A stretch of 64,000 nucleotides of DNA from contig NZ_WOTN01000002.1 in the NCBI RefSeq assembly GCF_010993745.1, positions 2,286,192-2,350,191 on the forward strand, in the 5' to 3' direction. Numbering within the stretch: the first letter of the stretch is position 1; each line of letters opens with the position of its first letter. The notes below the pieces were generated by a model. It did no database searches, had not been told where the DNA came from, and saw only the letters and a program-made list of their open reading frames with translations. Below, piece after piece: positions 53,052 through 60,842 of this stretch. The stretch is from Fodinicola acaciae (GTDB lineage Bacteria > Actinomycetota > Actinomycetes > Mycobacteriales > HKI-0501). Both the position numbers and the translations under genes were made by a program.

Positions 53052-53504
53052 ATGACCTTGACCGGGTTGACCTGGATCGTCGTCGCCATCGTCGTCGCCG
53101 GCCTCGGGCTGGTGGGGGCCGGCGTCTATGGCATCGTCCAGCATCGACGCAGTCAACCGGTCACTGCTCCGCCGGCTCGGCGCACCGGCGGAGCCGGCGC
53201 CGGTGCCGGTCAGCAGCGGCGGCGGTCGCCGTACGGCAACGACGACGATGACTATGACCGTGACTATGACCGTGACTATGACCGTGACTATGACCGTGAC
53301 TATGACCGTGACTATGACCGTGACTATGACCGCCGTTATGACGACCGTTACGACGAGCCCCGCTCGCGGAACCGTTCCGGCGCGGTGACGCAGACCTGGG
53401 TCCCCGGTGGCGGTGACCCGATGAACGACGAGACCGCGGTGCTGCCGCGGTTCACCGACGACGACCCGCCGCCACCGCCGCGCAGCCGCCACTCACGCTA
53501 CTGA
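53052..53504 (+). CDS. Membrane-anchored protein with DYDR tandem repeats
   Basis: 150 aa from ATG 53052 (AGGGAG seven bases upstream). One N-terminal helix, LTWIVVAIVVAGLGLVGAGVY, anchors it, followed by a basic Gly/Ala linker. Residues about 67-94 consist of seven DYDR repeats flanked by variants (DDDD before, RYDD RYDE after). The tail carries TQTWVPGG, an acidic stretch and a proline run. Alternating charges with tyrosine suggest an extended or condensate-prone segment. The repeat is encoded by near-identical 12-base units, so its length is likely to vary between strains. Function unknown. Confidence 0.78.
   Translation: MTLTGLTWIVVAIVVAGLGLVGAGVYGIVQHRRSQPVTAPPARRTGGAGAGAGQQRRRSPYGNDDDDYDRDYDRDYDRDYDRDYDRDYDRDYDRRYDDRYDEPRSRNRSGAVTQTWVPGGGDPMNDETAVLPRFTDDDPPPPPRSRHSRY
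53250..53333 (+). repeat. 12-base tandem repeat, seven units
   Basis: Unit GACTATGACCGT, six identical copies and a seventh differing in its last base. It keeps the frame of the surrounding gene and encodes (Asp-Tyr-Asp-Arg)7. Identical units at the DNA level point to slippage or recent expansion. Confidence 0.95.
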
Positions 53505-53505
53505 C

Positions 53506-53538
53506 GAGGTGACGTCCTGATCGCCAGGACGTCACCTC
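53506..53538. terminator. Hairpin after the DYDR-repeat gene
   Basis: 14-base perfect stem GAGGTGACGTCCTG/CAGGACGTCACCTC with loop ATCGC, starting one base after the stop at 53504. Only a weak T/C tract follows. Confidence 0.75.
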
Positions 53539-53808
53539 CGCCGGCCCAGGCCGTGTTCGAGAACTGTGGCGGCCGATAACCGAGCCGGGCACCGCCAGAC
53601 GACGGTTGGATCTCGACTCTCATCCACGTGGGACTTCGAAACAGACCTTAGTGTCCCGAGTCGCAAATTCGTCACTTATCTCGGCGCCCAGACGGCGACT
53701 GAGCGCACCGGAAAGGCGCCCGAATACGCCCGGTATGAGGCCGCTTTCCGGCACACTCAGTCACCGTCTGGATCCGCGAGCTCAGCAACGAATTTCAAGC
53801 TCGGGACG
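53539..53808. other. Intergenic DNA before the lexA stop
   Basis: About 270 bases, noticeably less GC-rich and with irregular codon-like composition in all frames. It contains GTGTTCGAGAACTG (a GTTC-GA-GAAC palindrome, not the LexA-box layout). No gene or RNA recognised. Confidence 0.4.
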
Positions 53809-54603
53809 CTAGAGCCGGCGCAGCACCGTGACCACGCGGCCGAGGATGGTCGCCTGGTCGCCCGGGATCGGCTCGTACGCCGGGTTGTGCGGGATCAACC
53901 AGACGTGGCCCTCGCGCCGGCGGAACGTCTTCACCGTCGCCTCGCCGTCGATCATCGCCGCGACCACGTCGCCGTTCTCGGCCACCGGCTGCTGGCGCAC
54001 CACGACCCAGTCGCCGTCGCAGATCGCCGCCTCGATCATCGAGTCGCCGGCCACCTTGAGCAGGAACAGCTCGCCGTCGCCGACGATCTCGCGGGGCAGC
54101 GGGAACACGTCCTCGATGGCCTGCTCGGCCAGGATCGGGCCGCCGGCGGCGATCCGGCCGACCACCGGCACGTACGTCGGCGTCGGCTTGCTGTCGGTGT
54201 CGGTGTCCGCGCCGGCCACCGCGGCCAGCTCCGGGCCGCGTACGTCCACCGCGCGCGGCCGGTTGGGGTCGCGGCGCAGGAAACCCTTGCGCTGCAACGC
54301 GGACAGCTGGTGCGCCACGCTGGACGGCGACGCCAGCCCGACCGCGTCGCCGATCTCCCGCACGCTCGGCGGATAGCCGCGGCGCTCCACCGAGTCGCGG
54401 ATCACCGCGAGGATGCGGTGCTGGCGCGGCGTGAGGCCGGCCGGGTCCGGCGGGCCGTCCGGGAAGGTGCGTACGGTCGCGGTGCCGGCGTCCGTGCCTT
54501 TGGCGGCGCTGTCTTTCCCCTTGCCTTTCGCCGGGCCCTTCACCGCGGCCTTCTCGGGCTTGCCGCGGCCTCCCTTACCCGTGGCCCGTGTCTCGTTCGC
54601 CAC
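53809..54603 (-). CDS. lexA: SOS repressor LexA
   Basis: 264 aa from GTG 54603, with GGAGG six bases upstream; a longer in-frame ATG at 54723 is not preferred. Residues 1-42 are a Lys/Gly/Ala-rich extension seen in some actinomycete LexA proteins. The winged helix follows: [20 protein letters not shown] and [19 protein letters not shown]. The cleavage site Ala-Gly lies in [10 protein letters not shown], the catalytic serine in [11 protein letters not shown] and the lysine in EATVKTFRR. LexA boxes lie in the divergent interval at 54775-54870. Confidence 0.95.
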   Translation of the reverse strand: MANETRATGKGGRGKPEKAAVKGPAKGKGKDSAAKGTDAGTATVRTFPDGPPDPAGLTPRQHRILAVIRDSVERRGYPPSVREIGDAVGLASPSSVAHQLSALQRKGFLRRDPNRPRAVDVRGPELAAVAGADTDTDSKPTPTYVPVVGRIAAGGPILAEQAIEDVFPLPREIVGDGELFLLKVAGDSMIEAAICDGDWVVVRQQPVAENGDVVAAMIDGEATVKTFRRREGHVWLIPHNPAYEPIPGDQATILGRVVTVLRRL

Positions 54604-54774
54604 CGCTTTCCTCCGCTCCTCGCATCTGCCGGTCCGTCGCCACCGATGGGTCCACCGGCCGCAAGCCGGTGGCATCACGCGCTGGCCGGCGGTGCCCCGG
54701 AGGACATCGCGGACCGCGGTCACCGGCTCGATGGCTGCCGGCAGGCCCGACGCTAGCCACCCGCACCGACAATT

Positions 54775-54790
54775 TCAAACATCTGTTCGA
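54775..54790. promoter_or_regulatory. LexA box 1 (lexA side)
   Basis: TCAAACATCTGTTCGA differs from the actinobacterial SOS consensus TCGAAC-N4-GTTCGA at one half-site base. It is the box nearest to lexA. Confidence 0.7.
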
Positions 54791-54838
54791 AGACACGCCG
54801 AGCCGAACTCGATTTTGTCGTACCCACCTGATAGACAT

Positions 54839-54870
54839 ACGAACAGCTGTTCTATCGAACGTGCGTTCGG
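54839..54870. promoter_or_regulatory. LexA boxes 2 and 3 (LysM gene side)
   Basis: GAAC-AGCT-GTTC (54841-54852) is a perfect core palindrome, and TCGAAC-GTGC-GTTCGG (54855-54870) matches the consensus in all but the last base. The two boxes lie next to each other, so the divergent SOS gene should be tightly repressed. Confidence 0.85.
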
Positions 54871-55028
54871 AAGCTCAGGGTGGAGTGAGAAGGATGACCG
54901 ACATGGCGACAGGCATCGGCACCGCGACGCTGGCTGGGCGCGCGGGCCTACGGACTTCACTGTGTGCGGCGGAGCGGCGGGGGGCCAGCACGGCGGCGGG
55001 TGACACGGCTGGCATGGAGGAGGACCTG

Positions 55029-55487
55029 ATGGGTTCCGGCAAGACGTTGGCTCCGGTGATCGAGCTCTATCCGGATCGGCCGGTCGAGGAGCGCGAGCTG
55101 CTCACCGCGGAGGAGTGGCGGATCAGGCAACAGACGATGATGCGGCATCCGGCCGGCAAGAACCGCACGGTCGTGCCGATGCGGCAGCGCCGGTCGACGC
55201 TGCGGCTGACCAGGCGCGGCCGGATCGTGCTGGTCGTCCTGCTGGTGCTGGCCGCGGCCGGCATCGCGTTCTGGTCGGCGCGCGCGATGGCGGCGCCGGA
55301 GCGGCCGGCGCAGTCGGTGGTCAGCGTGGTGGTCCAGCCCGGCCAGTCGCTGTGGTCGATCGCCGAGGCGTACGACCCGTCCCGCAACCCGCGCGATGTC
55401 ATCCGCGACATCCAGCGCCTCAACGACCTGGACGGCACCACCCTGCTGCCCGGCCACCGCCTCGTCATGCCATCCCACGCCACCTGA
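55029..55487 (+). CDS. LysM-domain SOS-associated cell-division protein
   Basis: 152 aa from ATG 55029, which has GGAGGAGG five bases upstream. An in-frame ATG at 54894 would give 197 aa but its first 45 codons use rare triplets (CTA, ACT, TCA, TGT) atypical here. A cytosolic basic segment, one transmembrane helix (RIVLVVLLVLAAAGIAFW near residues 67-86), then a LysM domain: VVVQPGQSLWSIAEAYDPSR to TTLLPGHRLVMPS. Proteins divergent from lexA with this layout (Rv2719c/ChiZ in Mycobacterium, DivS and YneA elsewhere) slow division during DNA damage. LexA boxes 2 and 3 lie upstream. A terminator follows. Confidence 0.85.
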   Translation: MGSGKTLAPVIELYPDRPVEERELLTAEEWRIRQQTMMRHPAGKNRTVVPMRQRRSTLRLTRRGRIVLVVLLVLAAAGIAFWSARAMAAPERPAQSVVSVVVQPGQSLWSIAEAYDPSRNPRDVIRDIQRLNDLDGTTLLPGHRLVMPSHAT

Positions 55488-55505
55488 CCCTGCCTGCTTC
55501 CCTGG

Positions 55506-55535
55506 CTGGCCGGCCCCCACGGGCCGGCCAGTTTT
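55506..55535 (+). terminator. Rho-independent terminator of the LysM gene
   Basis: 11-base perfect stem CTGGCCGGCCC/GGGCCGGCCAG with loop CCAC, followed by TTTTG. It begins 19 bases after the stop codon. Confidence 0.9.
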
Positions 55536-55556
55536 GTATGGGTCGTACACCTGGGT

Positions 55557-55709
55557 CCGAATGTGACCTTGTGGACCGGTTTCGCCGGGAAAGCGGTCAA
55601 CAAGGTGACATTCGGATGCCGGATCCGCTGTCCGACTGTCACCCGCCGACCTAAAACCGCAGGTCAAGCCACCGCAGACGACGCGATCGGAATCCGATTG
55701 GGTCGTCTG
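55557..55709. repeat. Composite three-hairpin repeat family B, copy 2
   Basis: Reverse-complement orientation relative to copy 1. A long stem (55557-55579 with 55594-55616, two mismatches in 23) comes first. A second, TGACATTCGGA/TCCGACTGTCA (55606-55616 and 55631-55641), overlaps it, and a 17-base-armed palindrome centred on 55692 with core ATCGGAATCCGAT comes last. The linker shared with copy 1 reads GGTGGCNTGACCTGCGG. Order and spacing of modules agree with copy 1. Confidence 0.82.
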
Positions 55710-55849
55710 TCGCCGTGGGGCGGAACTGTCGTACCCCGGTGGGACTCTGGAGCCGTACGGGCGGCGTGGCGGGGAGGCGAAACCTGGCCAGGCCGTGCGT
55801 ACGCGGCGTGTCGCGTCCCGAATGTCCGGTGTGTTGCGCGTGTCAACAC

Positions 55850-55900
55850 TTGCGGTTCCGGTTCTCGAGGCATAGCCTTCAAACCCAACATCTAGTAGTT
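55850..55900 (+). promoter_or_regulatory. nrdRJ promoter with NrdR-like box
   Basis: TTGCGG (55850-55855), 17 bases, then TAGCCT (55873-55878) make a good sigma-70-type promoter. AACATCTAGTAGTT (55887-55900) at the predicted start resembles NrdR boxes of actinomycetes. Further down, GTCATCCACA (55913-55922) and CTGTCCACA (55957-55965) resemble DnaA boxes. Confidence 0.6.
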
Positions 55901-56015
55901 ACAACCGTGTAAGTCATCCACAGGTAGTGGAGAGTTACACACAGCTTCTGCACAAGCTGTCCACACGCTCATACACAGGCGGGTGGGCGGGTACGAGGGG
56001 ACAAGGGGGTTCGCC

Positions 56016-56546
56016 GTGCGGTGTCCGTACTGCCGGCATCCGGAGTCGCGGGTGGTCGACTCACGGGAGGCCGACGAGGGTGCGGCGATCCGCCGCCGGC
56101 GCTCGTGCCAGGAGTGCGGACGGCGGTTCACCACGGTCGAGGAGGCCGTGCTGGCGGTGGTCAAGCGCAGCGGCGCGAGCGAGCCGTTCAGCCGCAACAA
56201 GATCATCAACGGCGTACGGCGGGCCTGCCAGGGCCGGCCGGTCGACGACGACGCGCTGGCGCTGCTGGCTCAGCGCGTCGAGGACTCGGTACGCGCCACT
56301 GGCAGCGCCGAGATCAACTCGCACGACGTGGGGCTGGCGATCCTCGGCCCACTGCGTGAGCTGGACGAGGTCGCCTACCTGCGGTTCGCCAGCGTCTACC
56401 GGGGATTCGACTCGCTGGACGACTTCGAGAGCGAGATCGCCGCGCTGCGTTCGGAGCGGGACGAGCAGCGCGACCAGCAGCGTGAGACCGGACCGCCGGC
56501 GCCGCGGCAACCGGAGACAGTCAGCAGCAAGGGTGCGGCTCGGTGA
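56016..56546 (+). CDS. nrdR: Transcriptional repressor NrdR
   Basis: 176 aa repressor of ribonucleotide reductase genes that senses ATP/dATP. An N-terminal zinc ribbon ([16 protein letters not shown] then [17 protein letters not shown]) precedes an ATP-cone ([20 protein letters not shown]). GTG 56016 is used, with AGGGGG upstream. It is longer than the usual 150 aa through a charged tail rich in Arg, Gln and Glu. It is co-transcribed with nrdJ, the arrangement described in Streptomyces. Confidence 0.95.
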   Translation: MRCPYCRHPESRVVDSREADEGAAIRRRRSCQECGRRFTTVEEAVLAVVKRSGASEPFSRNKIINGVRRACQGRPVDDDALALLAQRVEDSVRATGSAEINSHDVGLAILGPLRELDEVAYLRFASVYRGFDSLDDFESEIAALRSERDEQRDQQRETGPPAPRQPETVSSKGAAR

Positions 56547-56635
56547 GCCGCGACAGGCAGAGCGCCGGCGATGGGGGACAGGGCCTGGCCGGCGTCAGGG
56601 GCAGATTCCAGCGTAGGAAAGCAGGGGGAAACGTC

Positions 56636-59488
56636 ATGACCGAGGCGGTCGAAGCGGCGACCAACAGCGCGCCGGAGCGTAAACGGCGTGCCAAGGGGTT
56701 GAAGATCGAGCGGCTCTACACCACCGCCGGTGTGCATCCGTACGACGAGGTGACCTGGGAGCGTCGCGACGTCGTGATGACCAACTGGCGGGACGGCTCG
56801 GTCAACTTCGAGCAGCGCGGTGTCGAGTTTCCCGACTTCTGGTCGCTGAACGCCGTCAACATCGTGACCAGCAAATACTTCCGCGGCGCGGTCGGCACGC
56901 CGCAGCGCGAGTCGAGCCTGCGCGAGCTGATCGACCGGGTGGTGCTCACGTACGGCAAGGCCGGTCGCCAGCACGGCTACTTCGCGACCGACGCCGACGC
57001 GGAGGTGTTCGAGCACGAGCTGACCTGGATGCTGCTGCACCAGGTGTTCAGCTTCAACTCGCCGGTCTGGTTCAACGTCGGCACGTCCTCGCCGCAGCAG
57101 GTGAGTGCGTGTTTCATCCTGTCGGTCGACGACTCGATGGAGTCGATCCTCAACTGGTACAAGGAGGAGGGCCGGATCTTCAAGGGTGGTTCCGGCGCCG
57201 GCCTCAACCTGTCGCGGATCCGTTCCTCGAAGGAGCTGCTGTCCTCCGGTGGTACGGCCTCCGGTCCGGTCTCCTTCATGCGCGGCGCCGACGCGAGTGC
57301 CGGCACGATCAAGTCCGGCGGTGCGACGCGGCGCGCGGCGAAGATGGTCGTACTCGACGTCGACCACCCCGACATCGAGGAGTTCATCGAGACCAAGGCG
57401 CGCGAGGAGGACAAGATCCGCGCGCTGCGCGACGCCGGCTTCGACATGGAGCTCGGCGGCAAGGACATCACCTCCGTCCAATACCAGAACGCCAACAACT
57501 CGGTGCGGGTCTCCGACGAGTTCATGAAGGCGGTCGAGGACGGCGGCGACTTCGCGCTCCGCGCGCGCACCGACGGCAGTGTCGTCGAGACGGTCGACGC
57601 GAAGAAGCTGTTCGGCAAGATGGCGCAGGCGGCGTGGGAATGCGCCGACCCGGGTGTCCAGTACGACGACACCATCAACGACTGGCACACCAACCCGGAG
57701 ACCGGCCGGATCACCGCGTCCAACCCGTGCTCGGAATACATGAGCCTGGACAACTCGTCCTGCAACCTGGCCTCGCTCAACCTGCTCAAGTTCCTCCAGC
57801 CGGACGGCACGTTCGACACGCGGCGGTTCGTACGCGCGGTCGAGTTCGTCATCACCGCGATGGACATCTCGATCTGCTTCGCCGACTTCCCGACCGAGCC
57901 GATCGGTGAGACCACGCGCGACTATCGGCAGCTCGGCATCGGCTATGCCAACCTCGGCGCGCTGCTGATGGCGACCGCGCACGGCTACGACTCCGAGGGC
58001 GGCCGCGCGCTGGCGGCGGCGATCACGTCACTGATGACCGGTGTCGCCTACCGGCGCTCCGCCGAGCTGGCCGGCATCGTCGGACCGTACGCCGGCTACG
58101 CGCGCAACGCCGAAGGTCACCAGCGGGTCATGCGTAAGCACGCGGCGGCCAACGACGCGGTGCGGCCGGTGGGTGCCGACGACCAGCAGATCCTCCGCGA
58201 GGCGACGCGGCAGTGGCAGGACGGCCTCAAGATCGGCGCCGTCAACGGCTGGCGTAACGCCCAGGCCTCGGTGCTGGCGCCGACCGGCACCATCGGCTTC
58301 ATGATGGACTGCGACACGACCGGTGTGGAGCCCGACTTTTCGTTGGTGAAGTTCAAGAAACTGTCCACTGGCGGGTCGATGCAGATCGTCAACCAGACGC
58401 TGAAGAAGGCGCTGGAGGTGCTGGGTTACCAGCAGGAGCAGATCGAGGCGATCGTCGAGTACGTCGCCGAGAACGGCCACGTGGTCGACGCGCCGGGACT
58501 CAAGCCGGAGCACTACGAGGTCTTCGACTGCGCGGTCGGCCGGCGCGCCATCTCGCCGATGGGGCATGTGCGGATGATGGCGGCGGTGCAGCCGTTCATC
58601 TCCGGCGCGATCTCCAAGACGGTCAACATGCCGGAGACGGCGACCGTGGAGGAGATCAAGAACATCTACTTCCAGGGCTGGAAGCTCGGCCTGAAGGCGC
58701 TGGCGATCTATCGCGACAACTGCAAGGTCGGTCAGCCGCTGTCCGACGCGAAGGCGAAGAAGGTCGAAGCGCCGGTGGTCGTGGTGGACGAGTCGACCGA
58801 GCACCGGGCCGTACGCAAGCGGCTGCCGAAGAAGCGGCCGTCGCAGACGATCTCGTTCTCGGTTGGCGGCGCCGAGGGTTACATGACCTCGTCGTCATAC
58901 CCGGACAACGGCGTCGGTGAGGTGTTCCTCAAGCTCGGCAAGCAGGGCTCGACGCTGGCCGGTGTGCTGGACGCGTTCTCGATCGCGATCTCGGTGGCGC
59001 TGCAGTACGGCGTGCCGCTGGAGACCTTCGTCGAGAAGTTCACCAACATGCGGTTCGAGCCGGCCGGCATGACCGACGACCCGGACATCCGGATCGCCAA
59101 CTCGGTGATGGACTACATCTTCCGCCGGCTGGCGCTGGACTACCTGCCGTACGACCAGCGCAGCGAGCTCAGCATCTTCAGCGCGGCCGAGCGTACGGCG
59201 CAGCTGGACGCGAGCACGCAGCAGCCACTGCCGGCCGCCGAGAACGACGATGTCGACTTGGAGGGCCTGGCGCAGTCGGCGCCGGTGAGCGCACCGGCCA
59301 ACGCCACCTCCGTGGCGGCCACCAGCACCGCCGCGCCGCGCAGCGTCGGCTCGACGGCGGAGCTGCTGGAGCTGGTGCAGGGCAAGTCCAACGACGCGCC
59401 ACTGTGCATGACCTGCGGCACGAAGATGCGACCGGCCGGTTCGTGCTTCGTCTGCGAGGGCTGCGGCTCCACCAGCGGCTGCAGCTAG
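56636..59488 (+). CDS. nrdJ: Adenosylcobalamin-dependent ribonucleotide reductase (class II)
   Basis: 950 aa enzyme reducing ribonucleotides to deoxyribonucleotides with a B12 radical. Visible: FSFNSPVWFNVG near residue 140 with QQVSACFILSVDDSMES after it, the active-site segment NPCSEYMSLDNSSCNLASLN near 360, and APTGTIGFMMDCDTTGVEPD near 545. The C-terminus CMTCGTKMRPAGSCFVCEGC with further Cys is a redox/zinc module. ATG 56636 has AGGGGGAA five bases upstream; earlier in-frame codons lie in the nrdR-nrdJ gap. Control is by NrdR. No cobalamin riboswitch is seen. Palindrome A3 follows the stop. Confidence 0.96.
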   Translation: MTEAVEAATNSAPERKRRAKGLKIERLYTTAGVHPYDEVTWERRDVVMTNWRDGSVNFEQRGVEFPDFWSLNAVNIVTSKYFRGAVGTPQRESSLRELIDRVVLTYGKAGRQHGYFATDADAEVFEHELTWMLLHQVFSFNSPVWFNVGTSSPQQVSACFILSVDDSMESILNWYKEEGRIFKGGSGAGLNLSRIRSSKELLSSGGTASGPVSFMRGADASAGTIKSGGATRRAAKMVVLDVDHPDIEEFIETKAREEDKIRALRDAGFDMELGGKDITSVQYQNANNSVRVSDEFMKAVEDGGDFALRARTDGSVVETVDAKKLFGKMAQAAWECADPGVQYDDTINDWHTNPETGRITASNPCSEYMSLDNSSCNLASLNLLKFLQPDGTFDTRRFVRAVEFVITAMDISICFADFPTEPIGETTRDYRQLGIGYANLGALLMATAHGYDSEGGRALAAAITSLMTGVAYRRSAELAGIVGPYAGYARNAEGHQRVMRKHAAANDAVRPVGADDQQILREATRQWQDGLKIGAVNGWRNAQASVLAPTGTIGFMMDCDTTGVEPDFSLVKFKKLSTGGSMQIVNQTLKKALEVLGYQQEQIEAIVEYVAENGHVVDAPGLKPEHYEVFDCAVGRRAISPMGHVRMMAAVQPFISGAISKTVNMPETATVEEIKNIYFQGWKLGLKALAIYRDNCKVGQPLSDAKAKKVEAPVVVVDESTEHRAVRKRLPKKRPSQTISFSVGGAEGYMTSSSYPDNGVGEVFLKLGKQGSTLAGVLDAFSIAISVALQYGVPLETFVEKFTNMRFEPAGMTDDPDIRIANSVMDYIFRRLALDYLPYDQRSELSIFSAAERTAQLDASTQQPLPAAENDDVDLEGLAQSAPVSAPANATSVAATSTAAPRSVGSTAELLELVQGKSNDAPLCMTCGTKMRPAGSCFVCEGCGSTSGCS

Positions 59489-59494
59489 TACGTC

Positions 59495-59541
59495 CGCATG
59501 GCCCCCATGCTTGCGCTGGATGCAAGCATGGGGGCCATGCG
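59495..59541. repeat. Dispersed palindrome family A, copy 3
   Basis: 20-base perfect stem (59495-59514 and 59522-59541) around the loop GCTGGAT. The outer words GTCCGCATGGCC and CCATGC are shared with copies 1 and 2, but the inner part reads CTTGC rather than GTGCGTC. It lies six bases after the nrdJ stop and exactly where the convergent DUF2293 gene loses its family sequence. Confidence 0.85.
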
Positions 59542-59957
59542 CGCTCAGCCGCTGGCCGGCGGCCGCGGCCGCGGGTGCCGGCGTGGGCGGCGATGGCGGT
59601 GGTGCGCCCTGCCGGACAGCCGGGCGAAGAGGCGGCCGATCTCGGCGGCGAGTTTCGCCTGAAACTGTACGTCCTCGGCGGCGCGCCGCTCGCGGCCTCG
59701 CGTATGTCCTCGTCGGCCAGGCATTGTTGCTCGGCAACCTCCAGCGCCGCCTCCTCGACGAGGATTCCTTGCCGTTCATAGCGTTTCCGGTCGCGGCTGA
59801 AGCGTACGACGACGGCCGCCAACGTGCTGGCCTCGCGTGCGCGGGTCAGCGCGGTGTTGCCGGCCGGCAGGAACACCAGGTGGTCCAGGTCCGCCCAGGT
59901 CAGGCAGATCGGTCCCGGGCCGTCCGTCCGCGCAGCTGCGCGCCGCTCATCGGTCAC
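59542..59957 (-). pseudogene. DUF2293 gene, frame-disrupted and truncated at the 3' end
   Basis: From GTG 59957, overlapping the stop of the XRE gene, the N-terminal half reads as DUF2293: DHLVFLPAGNTALTRAREAS, VVVRFSRDRKRYERQGILVE and CLADEDIR. The next conserved stretch (RGRERRAAEDVQFQAKLAAE, IGRLF) is found in another frame at about 59701-59626, after which the first frame again matches (PGCPAGRTTAIAAHAGTRGR). Thus a one-base loss is followed 25 codons later by a one-base gain. The conserved end of the domain is missing: at 59541 the sequence enters palindrome A3 and then nrdJ. The open frame continues to 59178 antisense to nrdJ without family meaning. Confidence 0.6.
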
Positions 59958-60792
59958 TTTCCAGTCGTGTCAGTGCTTCGTGGTCGGCGCTGCCGGGCTC
60001 GGCGCGATAGACGACCAGCCGGTGGTGGCAGGTCTCCGGAATGTCGAGTACGCGATAGGTGAGCCGCAGGCGGCCGGCGACCGGATGGTTGAAGGTTTTG
60101 GCGCCGGCGGTGCACGGCCACACGTCGCGGCGCTGCCAACGGTCGGCGAATTCGTTGCTGGCGTTGGACAATTCGCTGACGAAGGCGCGTACGGCTGGAT
60201 CGTCCGGCCGCTGGCCGATCGTCGCTCGCAGGTGTGCGACGGCGTCGTCGGCGATCTCGTCCCAGTCGGCGAAAAGCTCGCGCGACACCGGGTTGCAGAA
60301 GACATAGCGGACGTTGTTGGGTCTGGTGTCCGGCAGCAGGTGGTCGACGAAAAGCGCTGCCGCGCCGGCATTCCAGGCGAGTACGTCGCCGGACCGGTCG
60401 ATCACGTACGCGACCGACGGTGCGGCGACCAGGTCGACGATGTCCTGCGCCGCGCGGATCATCTCCGGTGTCGCGGCCACCGGGTAGCGGTTGTCGGAGA
60501 TGTCGGCCAGTGAGTGCAGATACGCCTGCTCGTCTGCGGTGAGCCGCAACGCTCGCGCGAGCGCGTCGACGACGCTCGCCGACGGCGGACCGCCGCGGCC
60601 CTGTTCCAGCCGTACGTAGTAACCGACGCTGACGCCGGCGATGTCGCACAGCTCCTCGCGTCGGAGGCCGGCGGTTTTCCGTACGCCGTCGGCGGAAATG
60701 CCGACCGCGGCCGGCTCCAGACGAGTGCGGCGGTCGCGGAGGAATGCTCCGAGCTCGCGGAGCCGCGCGCCGCTCTTGGGTGACCCAGCCAT
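59947..60792 (-). CDS. XRE regulator with MmyB-like ligand domain
   Basis: 281 aa from ATG 60792; a GTG two codons earlier is possible. The helix-turn-helix lies in residues 9-75 (LGAFLRDRRTRLEPAAVG, then TAGLRREELCDIAGVSVGYY, RLEQGRGGPPSASVVDAL). The remainder is the MmyB-like PAS-type domain: VAYVIDRSGDVLAWNAGAAALF near 125, VRYVFCNPVSRELFADWDE, and the C-terminal LTYRVLDIPETCHHRLVVY. This group regulates drug or methylenomycin-type export. It is divergent from an MFS exporter, the usual partner. TATCCT eight bases before the ATG suggests a leaderless start. Confidence 0.9.
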   Translation of the reverse strand: MAGSPKSGARLRELGAFLRDRRTRLEPAAVGISADGVRKTAGLRREELCDIAGVSVGYYVRLEQGRGGPPSASVVDALARALRLTADEQAYLHSLADISDNRYPVAATPEMIRAAQDIVDLVAAPSVAYVIDRSGDVLAWNAGAAALFVDHLLPDTRPNNVRYVFCNPVSRELFADWDEIADDAVAHLRATIGQRPDDPAVRAFVSELSNASNEFADRWQRRDVWPCTAGAKTFNHPVAGRLRLTYRVLDIPETCHHRLVVYRAEPGSADHEALTRLESDR

Positions 60793-60842
60793 GGTCACCC
60801 AGGATACTGTCGCCGGTCGGCGGCCACGACGACGATGATGGC

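Larger units (their letters stand above)
55488..56015. other. Intergenic region before nrdR
   Basis: 528 bases holding, in order, the terminator of the LysM gene, composite repeat B copy 2 (55557-55709), about 140 bases with nothing recognised, and the nrdR promoter with its NrdR-like box and DnaA-box-like sequences. No protein gene is credible. Confidence 0.6.

Noticed and set aside
51516..53492. 658-codon open frame on the minus strand opposite hflX and the DYDR gene
   Set aside because: Its product is low-complexity Arg/Val/Gln-rich sequence without motifs, and the plus strand carries a clear GTPase. It is a GC-driven shadow frame.
54588..54893. N-terminal extension of the LysM protein frame into lexA upstream DNA
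   Set aside because: It would run through the LexA boxes and into the lexA start region and has atypical codons.
59178..59541. 3' extension of the DUF2293 frame antisense to nrdJ
   Set aside because: Open only by chance: the translation beyond the palindrome has no similarity to DUF2293 and overlaps the well-conserved nrdJ C-terminus.
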